NCBI GenBank assembly: GCA_945866165.1
Contig: CAMBGO010000050.1
Span: 1-13,153 of the forward strand
DNA from: Chitinophaga pinensis
Lineage (GTDB): Bacteria > Bacteroidota > Bacteroidia > Chitinophagales > Chitinophagaceae
DNA length: 13,153 nt
Direction: 5' to 3'
Under the pieces are notes generated by a model that saw only the letters and a program-made list of their open reading frames with translations, searched no databases and was not told the origin of the DNA. This document shows, one piece after another, positions 7,177-13,153 of the stretch. Position 1 is the first letter of the stretch, and each line of letters starts with the position of its first letter. Both the position numbers and the translations under genes were made by a program.

Positions 7177-8889
7177 CTAACTTAAATATCGTGCAACAAT
7201 TGGCAATCGCCTTCCAACGCCAAATGCCTTGATACTTACCCGAATGATTGGACAAAATTGATTTCGCTTGTACTCATTCATGTTAACCATCTTGAGCACC
7301 CTTTTTACCAAGCCCTCATCCATACCAGCATCAATAATTTCCTTGGGACCCTTTCTTTTTTCGATGTAGAGATACAGTATTTTATCGAGCAACGCATAAT
7401 CAGGAAGACTATCGCTATCCTTTTGATTTGGACGCAACTCTGCAGAGGGCTCTTTGGTAAGAATATTTTTAGGAATGATCTCTCCCTTGCGATTCATCCA
7501 ATGGGCCAAAGCAAATACTTGCGTTTTATATAGATCCCCGAGGATACTCAAACCGCCTGCCATATCACCATATAAAGTACCATAGCCAGTAGCCAGTTCA
7601 CTTTTATTAGAAGTATTTAACAATACATATCCAAATTTATTCGCAATGGCCATCAGTAAGTTGCCCCTGCTGCGGCTTTGAATATTTTCTTCTGCAACAC
7701 CAAATTGAGTACCATTGAAAAGTGGATCTAATACAGTTAAAAAATTATCATAAATTTTTTCAATAGGAAGAATATGATAAGGATTACCAAGATTCTTACT
7801 CAGCTGAACTGCATCATCAACGGAATGACTACTTGAAAAAGATGATGGCATTAAAACAGATACGACGTTTTCTGCACCCAATGCCTCCACTGCCAAAGCA
7901 AGTACCAAGGCTGAATCTATTCCGCCACTGCTTCCTAGTATTGCCTTTTTAAATCCCAGCTTATTAAAATAATCAGCAATGCCAAGTATCAAGGCATCAT
8001 GAATCTGGGAAATATTATGTTCATGAGTTAAATATGGTAAAATAGAATTGGTGTCTTCTGCGTGAACAAAACGCATATTTTGATCAAGTCCCTGATCAAC
8101 CTTCGATGAATTTTGATTAGCAGGTATATACAAGTCTTCTGTATCAATTAAGGCAGCATCCTCTTCGAACGCCTTTAAACGGCTATGCATTTCACCATTT
8201 GCCTTGAACACCATGCTGTTTCCATCAAAAATAATTTCTGTATGGGCTCCAACAGTATTGCAATAAATCATAGGTAACTTATACTTCATTACATTCAACC
8301 TCACAACTTCAATGCGGTCTTCATCATGATTAAAATCAAATGGAGATGCAGAAATGTTAATCATGATATCAGGTGATTGCAACATCAACATATCCATTGG
8401 ACAAACTCGATACAATGGATTATCACCTAGGTTCCAAATATCTTCACAAATGGTAAGTGCAATTCGTTTACCCTTAAATTCAATTACATTCCAATTATAG
8501 GCAGGCTCGAAGTAACGGTATTCATCAAAAATATCATAATTGGGTAAGAGCGACTTATGCGCCATGCCATGAACCTTTCCATTGTAAAGCAGGATAGCAG
8601 AGTTTAATAAGTCTTTTCCTTCAACTTGGGGATTTCTTGTTGGTGCACCCACAAGAATGCCAATATCATTGGATTGCTCTGCAAGAAATGCTACTGTATC
8701 TTCAACCTGATTGATAAAATCCTTGAATTCTAGAAAATCCCTTGGGGGATAGCCACAAACAGATAGTTCAGAAAATACAACAAGGTCTGCACCCTTGGCT
8801 TTTGCCTCCTCCACGGATTGGAGGATTTTTTCCCTATTGAAGCTAAAATTACCAATATGGTAGTTTTGTTGCGCAATGAAAACCTTCAT
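7177..8889 (-). CDS. nadE: Glutamine-dependent NAD+ synthase
   Basis: This two-domain enzyme makes NAD from deamido-NAD, ATP and glutamine, the last step of NAD synthesis in the cytoplasm. Residues 1 to about 265 form the nitrilase-like glutaminase with the catalytic triad Glu41 (VFSELSVCGYP), Lys112 (HKSLLPNYD) and Cys148 (LTICEDIWN). Residues about 290-570 form the ammonia-dependent synthetase with the pyrophosphatase P-loop GSSGGIDSA (319-327) and later NKSELATGYGTLYGDMAGG. The length of 570 is on the short side but within the range for bacterial glutamine-dependent NadE. The ATG at 8889 gives the canonical start MKVFIAQQNY. It heads a probable nadE-rsgA unit and is divergent from gldB across 127 bases. 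No clear promoter match was found on its side of that gap. Confidence 0.97.
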   Translation of the reverse strand: MKVFIAQQNYHIGNFSFNREKILQSVEEAKAKGADLVVFSELSVCGYPPRDFLEFKDFINQVEDTVAFLAEQSNDIGILVGAPTRNPQVEGKDLLNSAILLYNGKVHGMAHKSLLPNYDIFDEYRYFEPAYNWNVIEFKGKRIALTICEDIWNLGDNPLYRVCPMDMLMLQSPDIMINISASPFDFNHDEDRIEVVRLNVMKYKLPMIYCNTVGAHTEIIFDGNSMVFKANGEMHSRLKAFEEDAALIDTEDLYIPANQNSSKVDQGLDQNMRFVHAEDTNSILPYLTHEHNISQIHDALILGIADYFNKLGFKKAILGSSGGIDSALVLALAVEALGAENVVSVLMPSSFSSSHSVDDAVQLSKNLGNPYHILPIEKIYDNFLTVLDPLFNGTQFGVAEENIQSRSRGNLLMAIANKFGYVLLNTSNKSELATGYGTLYGDMAGGLSILGDLYKTQVFALAHWMNRKGEIIPKNILTKEPSAELRPNQKDSDSLPDYALLDKILYLYIEKRKGPKEIIDAGMDEGLVKRVLKMVNMNEYKRNQFCPIIRVSIKAFGVGRRLPIVARYLS

Positions 8890-8963
8890 GCAGCAAAATT
8901 GCAGAATCTAAACGAATAAACGTTAAAATAAAATACGCTAGCTCAATTAAATTCCCTTTACTT

Positions 8964-8971
8964 TATTTTTG
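8964..8971 (+). promoter_or_regulatory. Candidate -7 promoter element for gldB
   Basis: TATTTTTG is an exact match to TAnnTTTG and lies 45 bases before the gldB ATG, so the expected leader is about 40 bases. No TTG is found 17-23 bases upstream, so the -33 half is not supported. Confidence 0.3.
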
Positions 8972-9016
8972 TTTAACAGACGAATTTCCAGATAACAATT
9001 GAATTAGAACCATCCA

Positions 9017-10048
9017 ATGTATAAATTACTCACTGCTGCTATCCTCTTATCATTATTGGCTTGCAATAGCAGCAATAACAAGCCCAATACTGAAAATATT
9101 AATGTTCCCCTCGAGTTGAAAAGATTTGATAAAGCCTTTTTTGCAGTAGATACATCGGGAATTGATTCTTCACTAAATGAATTGAAAAAAAACTACCCCA
9201 TTTTTCTTAATGATTACTTAGAGCGGATTATCGGGGTCAGCCAATCTGATAGCAATTACAAAGAGCAGATTAAACTATTCATACGTGATTACAAACCTGT
9301 GCTTGATTCAATTTCAACAATTGAAAAAGGCATAGAAAAAGCATTCAACCAAAATAAGGACGCGTTAAAGCTGGTAAAATATTACTTCCCTAACTATAAA
9401 CTACCACATCAATTCATCACATTCATCGGACCAATGGATGCTTATGCAAACACATCCACAGGAGGCCATGGGGAAATAATAACTGAGTATGCTATTTGCA
9501 GTGGACTACAATTACACCTTGGTGCTGAGTCAAGTTTTTATCAATCTGAAATCGGAAGCCAATTGTATCCAGCATATATCTCCAAAAGATTCAACACAGA
9601 TTATATTGCCATCAATTGTATGAAAAATATCATAGACGATATTTTTCCACCCAAGTACTTCGATGTGAGTTTACTCGACATCATGATTGACCAAGGCAAG
9701 CGGATGTATTTACTTGATTTGTTAATGCCAGATACCGACCCAGCATTGAAATTGGGCTATACAAAAGAACAATTCAATGGGGCAATGGAAAACGAAGCAT
9801 TCATTTGGAATTTCTTTACTGAAAACAACCTCTTGTTCGAAAAGGACCAGATCAAAATCCGCTCATTTATTGGCGATGGACCAAATACAGAAGAATTGGG
9901 AGAAGGATCGCCGGGATTTATTTCACTCTTTGTTGGAAAGCAAATTATTAGCAAGTACATGAAAATCCATCCTGAAACAACCATTGCACAATTGTTTTCA
10001 ATGAATGCAGCATCAATATTGTCTGCATCAAAATACAAACCAAAATAA
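9017..10048 (+). CDS. gldB: GldB-type gliding motility lipoprotein
   Basis: The 343-residue product starts with a lipoprotein signal whose lipobox is LLAC, with Cys16 as lipid anchor. The rest is soluble, with no further membrane segment. It carries features I associate with GldB: an early block in which an acidic/aromatic stretch (LKRFDKAFFAVD) precedes a L-x-KNYPIF motif, a middle block GLQLHLG, and a C-terminal block with SPG (298-300), a VGKQIISKYM helix and the closing SASKYKPK. GldB is needed for Flavobacterium johnsoniae gliding, but homologues occur widely in Bacteroidota, including non-gliders, so a wider envelope or type 9 secretion role is possible. It is divergent from nadE; I recall a nadE-gldB neighbourhood in Flavobacteria. 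gldC, its usual partner there, is not seen here. The gene ends 13 bases from the desaturase stop on the other strand. Confidence 0.82.
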   Translation: MYKLLTAAILLSLLACNSSNNKPNTENINVPLELKRFDKAFFAVDTSGIDSSLNELKKNYPIFLNDYLERIIGVSQSDSNYKEQIKLFIRDYKPVLDSISTIEKGIEKAFNQNKDALKLVKYYFPNYKLPHQFITFIGPMDAYANTSTGGHGEIITEYAICSGLQLHLGAESSFYQSEIGSQLYPAYISKRFNTDYIAINCMKNIIDDIFPPKYFDVSLLDIMIDQGKRMYLLDLLMPDTDPALKLGYTKEQFNGAMENEAFIWNFFTENNLLFEKDQIKIRSFIGDGPNTEELGEGSPGFISLFVGKQIISKYMKIHPETTIAQLFSMNAASILSASKYKPK

Positions 10049-10061
10049 AAAGAGGGCTATT

Positions 10062-11141
10062 TTAGGCAACCTTTGGACGTTGGCCCATGTTGTACATAAA
10101 ACGTACGTGTGATGCAATGGCTGAACGTGTAGTTGGAAAATAGATATAGTGTAACTCAAACTTTTCACAAGTCTCCCTCACAATCTTGCTGATAGCCGGA
10201 TAGTGAATATGGCTTATACGGGGAAACAAATGATGTTCAATTTGGTAATTCAATCCGCCAACAAACCAGGTTACAATCTTATTCTTTGAAGCAAAATTTG
10301 CGGTTGTTTTAACTTGGTGTATGGCCCACTCATTTTCAATTTTCTTAGGATCGAAACCGGCAGATTCAAATTCAGCATGCTCCACAACGTGCGCTAATTG
10401 AAATACAAAGGCTAGGGTTAAGCCCAAAGTAAATTGGCTGATAAAAAAACCTGCTAACCAACCTTTCCAGCCGATTAACATTAAAGGCAATACAATATAG
10501 AAGCCAATGAAAAATAATTTCCCAGCCCAGAAAATTAAATGGTCTTTAAATTCCATCTTTTTGAGCGGTGTAGTATAGATCCTGCTTTTAAAATATTTGA
10601 TGTAATCTGTGAAAAACATAAACAGTGAAGTGAACCCATAAAGCACAAACATATAAATACTCTGGAAACGATGCATAGGCTTCCAAGGCTGAGTACTGCA
10701 CTCACGCATGAAAGGCATGTTGTTGATATCATCATCAACACCATCAATATTGGTATAGGTATGGTGAATGATATTGTGCTTCAGCTTCCAAAGAAATGCA
10801 TTTCCACCAAGAAAATTATTTGTCAGTCCGAAAACTTCATTGACCCAATTCTTTGTTGAAAAACTTCCATGACAAGCATCGTGCATCACATTGAATCCAA
10901 TGGCAGTCATGTTCAAGCCAAACAATACCCACAAGAAAGATGATAACATCCAATGCAAATCAACCAACATCAACACTGCATAAAGTGAAATCATACTCGG
11001 AATTAGGATCATTGTTTTACCATACAACTTCCAATTACCTGTTTTTTTTAATCCATTCTTCTCAAAATAACCATCCACTTCTGCTTTTAGTGCATTAAAA
11101 AAAACCCTATTCTTGTTGTTGAAGGAAACCTTATAATTCAT
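10062..11141 (-). CDS. Fatty acid desaturase, front-end (linoleoyl-CoA/delta-6 type) without cytochrome b5
   Basis: This membrane di-iron enzyme probably introduces a cis double bond into acyl chains. The 359-residue product has the three histidine boxes of membrane desaturases: HDACH (87-91), HNIIHH (122-127) and QIEHH (300-304), plus an additional HVVEH (251-255). Glutamine as the first residue of the third box is typical of front-end (delta-5/delta-6) desaturases. Hydrophobic segments lie at about 43-61, 65-84, 160-178, 205-224 and 228-250. Eukaryotic front-end enzymes carry an N-terminal cytochrome b5 domain; here the N-terminus has no HPGG motif, so an external electron donor such as ferredoxin is needed. 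Substrate and regiochemistry cannot be read from the sequence. It lies 64 bases downstream of apaG on the same strand and may share its transcript. Confidence 0.9.
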   Translation of the reverse strand: MNYKVSFNNKNRVFFNALKAEVDGYFEKNGLKKTGNWKLYGKTMILIPSMISLYAVLMLVDLHWMLSSFLWVLFGLNMTAIGFNVMHDACHGSFSTKNWVNEVFGLTNNFLGGNAFLWKLKHNIIHHTYTNIDGVDDDINNMPFMRECSTQPWKPMHRFQSIYMFVLYGFTSLFMFFTDYIKYFKSRIYTTPLKKMEFKDHLIFWAGKLFFIGFYIVLPLMLIGWKGWLAGFFISQFTLGLTLAFVFQLAHVVEHAEFESAGFDPKKIENEWAIHQVKTTANFASKNKIVTWFVGGLNYQIEHHLFPRISHIHYPAISKIVRETCEKFELHYIYFPTTRSAIASHVRFMYNMGQRPKVA

Positions 11142-11205
11142 ATTGTTTGTTTGGCTTAACGAGTAATATGTGTAAAATTAGTTTTTATTAGATAAAAAAG
11201 TGGGC

Positions 11206-11592
11206 TTAATTCCGTTTGAAAGGGGCTTCCATCTGAAAGACCGGAATTTTTACTTCAAATTTTTTCTTTGTATCTACATTTTCCATCAAATATGTTCCAT
11301 GCATCTGACCCAATTCTGATTTGAGGTTGCATCCAGATATGTATTGATATTTCTCATTGGGAGCAATAATTGGTTGAACACCTATTACACCCACTCCTTC
11401 TACTTCACGTTTTTCCGTACTGCTATCCTTGATATACCAATGTCTTCGCAATAATTGAACAGGAAAAGCATTGTTGTTTTCGATGCTTACCCTATAGGCA
11501 AACATGAATTCACGCTGCTGGGGATTAGAATAATCCGGCTGGTAGAATTGCTCAACACTAATTTTAACCCCTTCTGTTACTGCAGACTCCAT
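11206..11592 (-). CDS. apaG: ApaG family protein
   Basis: ApaG is a small single-domain protein with a fibronectin-III-like beta-sandwich. Knockouts in enterobacteria have been linked to cobalt resistance and Mg2+ efflux, but its biochemical role is unclear. The 128-residue product matches the family throughout: VTEGVKISVEQFY, FAYRVSIEN, the core LLRRHWYIKDS, the glycine-rich GVGVIGVQPIIAPNE, YISGCNLKSELGQMHGTY and the ending IPVFQMEAPFKRN. ATG 11592 (MESAVTEG) is preferred over the in-frame ATG at 11637, because the extra 15 residues do not resemble the family and the longer start would lie inside the promoter. The promoter geometry supports the short start and implies a leader of about ten bases. 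The desaturase follows downstream. Confidence 0.95.
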   Translation of the reverse strand: MESAVTEGVKISVEQFYQPDYSNPQQREFMFAYRVSIENNNAFPVQLLRRHWYIKDSSTEKREVEGVGVIGVQPIIAPNEKYQYISGCNLKSELGQMHGTYLMENVDTKKKFEVKIPVFQMEAPFKRN

Positions 11593-11596
11593 CGTG

Positions 11597-11611
11597 TTTG
11601 GTTTAACCAAA
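11597..11611. repeat. Perfect palindrome overlapping the apaG transcription start
   Basis: TTTGGTT and AACCAAA form 7-base arms around one central T. The element overlaps the TTTG end of the apaG -7 box and covers the expected start site, five bases before the ATG. This position would suit a repressor operator, or a small 5'-terminal structure in the mRNA. No second copy was noticed in the window. Confidence 0.5.
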
Positions 11612-11637
11612 TGTAAAACAATATCAAATAAAATCAA
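11608..11637 (-). promoter_or_regulatory. Bacteroidota-type promoter of apaG
   Basis: On the minus strand TTG (11637-11635) is followed after exactly 19 bases by TACATTTG (11615-11608), a full match to the TTG-N19-TAnnTTTG consensus of the Bacteroidota primary sigma factor. This is the best promoter in the window. Transcription should begin near 11602-11605, giving a leader of about ten bases before ATG 11592. Confidence 0.6.
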
Positions 11638-11786
11638 CTTATAAAAACCGAATCCACATGATTAATAACATCTCTATCTCTGCTTTGTTTGATTTTTTTT
11701 ATTAACCTGAGTTTAAAAGTGCTCAGAGAAAGCTTTTTTTTATATTTTTTATGTTTAACTTAATTAAAAAATTAACAACCCTCGCC

Positions 11787-12530
11787 ATGAAAAAGAATAT
11801 TTTAACAATTCTAGGAATTATTTCAGCACTTTTTGCATTTGCTCAACCCCGAACAGGTGATCCGAAATTAACTGAAGTTTGGTCTCCTGTGCCTTCAATA
11901 GTAACCCCTGGTAAAACAGCACACGATGCACCTTCAGATGCAATCGTACTGTTCAATGGTACTGATTTTTCTGCATGGAATGGAAAGGGTGGACAAACTC
12001 CAACATGGTCAATTGCAGATGGTGCCATGACAGTAGCAAAAGGTGCAGGGATGATTACTACGAAACAATCCTTTGGTGATTGTCAACTCCATATCGAATG
12101 GAGAGCACCCTCTGAAGTAAAAGGTGAAGGACAAGGAAGAGGAAATAGTGGAATTTTTTTGATGAATAAATATGAACTGCAGGTACTAGATGGTTATAAT
12201 AACAGCACGTATTCAAACGGACAAGCTGCAAGTATTTACAAGCAACTCATACCTTTAGCCAATGCAAGCAGGAAACCAGGAGAATGGCAAAGCTATGATG
12301 TGATTTTTATTGCACCGCGCTTCAATAAAAATGGACAGATTCTTTCACAAGCCCGCATCACAGTGATTCATAATGGTGTACTTGTACAAAATAATGCAAG
12401 CATCTGGGGAGGAACAGAATATATTGGTATTGCTAATTACGGTCAACATGGAGCAAAAGGACCAATCAGCTTACAAGACCATGGTGATCAAGTAAGCTTT
12501 AGAAATATTTGGATCAGGGAGCTGGAATGA
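11787..12530 (+). CDS. Secreted DUF1080 / 3-keto-disaccharide hydrolase-like domain protein
   Basis: The 247-residue product has a signal peptide (MKKNILTILG start, hydrophobic core, AFA cleavage site before Gln20) and one DUF1080 domain from about residue 50 to the end. That domain has a concanavalin-like beta-sandwich fold (Pfam 3keto-disac_hyd). Recognisable landmarks are LFNGTDFSAWNG (55-66), the Glu104-containing LHIEWRAP, NSGIFLMNKYELQVLD (120-135), GEWQSYDVIF and the closing FRNIWIRELE. Some members hydrolyse 3-keto-glycosides made by FAD-dependent dehydrogenases; others are uncharacterised, so the substrate here is open. No lipobox is present, so it should be periplasmic or exported. 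ATG 11787 is chosen because it yields a clean signal peptide; an in-frame ATG at 11751 would add 12 residues. It appears to be a single gene, divergent from apaG and ending at a strong terminator. Confidence 0.9.
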   Translation: MKKNILTILGIISALFAFAQPRTGDPKLTEVWSPVPSIVTPGKTAHDAPSDAIVLFNGTDFSAWNGKGGQTPTWSIADGAMTVAKGAGMITTKQSFGDCQLHIEWRAPSEVKGEGQGRGNSGIFLMNKYELQVLDGYNNSTYSNGQAASIYKQLIPLANASRKPGEWQSYDVIFIAPRFNKNGQILSQARITVIHNGVLVQNNASIWGGTEYIGIANYGQHGAKGPISLQDHGDQVSFRNIWIRELE

Positions 12531-12556
12531 TTTTAATTTCCTTACACATAAATATT

Positions 12557-12586
12557 AAATCCCTGCAAATTCTTGTAGGGATTTTT
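12557..12586. terminator. Bidirectional rho-independent terminator between the DUF1080 gene and mfd
   Basis: AAATCCCTGCAA (12557-12568) pairs with TTGTAGGGATTT (12573-12584) around an ATTC loop: 12 pairs including one G-U. T follows on the plus strand (12582-12586) and an AT-rich tract on the other side. It lies 26 bases after the DUF1080 stop and 21 bases beyond the mfd stop, so it can serve both convergent genes. Confidence 0.8.
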
Positions 12587-12607
12587 CATTTGGATAATCA
12601 ACTAAAT

Positions 12608-13153
12608 TTAGGATTGTGCAAGTTCAACTGTTTCCTGTAGTGCATGCAAAAAATCAAACAACTGGCTCATGGAATTAACCTGTTCAGTAACTAACAAGAA
12701 ATTTTTACCGACCTGCTTCAGGTGACTTTTATTTGTTTTTGTTTGAATATAAAACAAAATAGATTGAAACAACTTCGATTCAAAATACGGTGAATCAGGA
12801 TTGTTTACAAAATAACAACGAAGGGTTTTTTGTTTCAATGTCATCCGCTCGAAACCAAGTTCTACCGCCATTTTTCGACAACGTACTGTTGTAAATAAAT
12901 CTTCAACGCAGGATGGAACCGGCCCAAAACGATCACTCATTTCATTGGTAAAAGAAATCAACTCTGCTTCATCCCGGCAGTTGTCTAACCGCGTATACAA
13001 TAACAACCGCTCGGCAATTTGTTCAACATAATCATCAGGTATGAGTATTTCAAGGTCAGTGTCAATTGTGCAATCTGAAACAAAATCATCCTGCTTGTTA
13101 ATTTCGTCCTTGAACACCTCCCTAAAAGAAGTACGTTTCAATTCTCTAATAGC
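12608..13153 (-). CDS. mfd: Transcription-repair coupling factor, C-terminal part (partial at the right edge)
   Basis: Mfd is a DNA translocase that removes RNA polymerase stalled at lesions and recruits UvrA. Only the last 181 codons are in the window; the helicase motifs lie beyond base 13153 and the frame is open to the edge. The visible part begins AIRELKRTSF and contains the regulatory C-terminal domain D7: the DLEILIPDDYVEQIAERLLLY-like block (residues about 32-52 of the fragment), a NEMSDRFGPVP motif and a helix VRCRKMAVELGFERM. These match the TRCF C-terminal domain, which in the resting protein contacts the UvrA-binding module. An alternative start codon in this frame at 13141 is just an internal TTG. 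The gene ends 21 bases from the shared terminator. Confidence 0.9.
   Translation of the reverse strand, partial: AIRELKRTSFREVFKDEINKQDDFVSDCTIDTDLEILIPDDYVEQIAERLLLYTRLDNCRDEAELISFTNEMSDRFGPVPSCVEDLFTTVRCRKMAVELGFERMTLKQKTLRCYFVNNPDSPYFESKLFQSILFYIQTKTNKSHLKQVGKNFLLVTEQVNSMSQLFDFLHALQETVELAQS

Noticed and set aside
7258..7533. Plus-strand 91-codon ORF inside nadE
   Set aside because: It lies antisense within the well-conserved synthetase domain of nadE and has no recognisable product, so it is a shadow frame. The same applies to the other antisense ORFs within carB, rsgA and the gamma-CA gene.
11593..11637. Longer start of ApaG at 11637
   Set aside because: The extension would be encoded within the consensus promoter and palindrome; family members begin near MESAVTEG.
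1..13153. CRISPR array, tRNA/rRNA gene, insertion sequence, prophage or defence island
   Set aside because: No regularly spaced repeats, no cloverleaf with CCA end, no transposase, integrase or nuclease-type gene and no terminal inverted repeats were seen; the genes are ordinary chromosomal ones.

Overview
The window looks like ordinary chromosomal DNA of a Bacteroidota bacterium, probably of the Chitinophagaceae or a related lineage. The base composition is AT-rich. The gene content supports this: a GldB-type gliding lipoprotein, a CarB without its C-terminal allosteric domain, a Bacteroidota-style ApaG, a cytochrome-b5-less front-end desaturase, a secreted DUF1080 protein, and several matches to the Bacteroidota promoter pattern TTG-N17..23-TAnnTTTG. 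I see no insertion sequence, prophage, CRISPR array, tRNA or rRNA. Nothing suggests a defence island or a recently acquired block.

Layout, left to right. Bases 1-892 (minus) hold the N-terminal part of a secreted M23 peptidoglycan endopeptidase that runs off the left edge. Bases 893-1379 are mostly non-coding, with one plausible 54-residue ORF and, just before carB, a GC-rich hairpin followed by seven T. carB (1380-4202, plus) converges on a class III aminotransferase (4249-5448, minus). A gamma-class carbonic-anhydrase-like hexapeptide protein (5539-6051) and a tiny lipoprotein (6063-6227) form a plus-strand pair. They meet head-on the minus-strand pair nadE-rsgA (8889 down to 6228), with stop codons directly abutting. 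gldB (9017-10048, plus) diverges from nadE and converges on a fatty acid desaturase (10062-11141, minus). The desaturase lies downstream of apaG (11206-11592, minus), which has a good promoter with an overlapping palindrome. A secreted DUF1080 protein (11787-12530, plus) and the C-terminal part of Mfd (12608-13153, minus) converge on a strong bidirectional terminator.

The genes are mostly housekeeping: carbamoyl phosphate for pyrimidines and arginine, NAD synthesis, 30S ribosome maturation, transcription-coupled repair, cell-wall cutting and membrane lipid desaturation. They are arranged as single genes or two-gene units rather than as one system. The points most worth a second look are regulatory and small-gene ones: the terminator-like hairpin in front of an MGS-less carB, the conserved-looking mini-lipoprotein, the palindrome over the apaG start site, and the unannotated small ORF before carB. 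I did not find a convincing new multi-gene system here.
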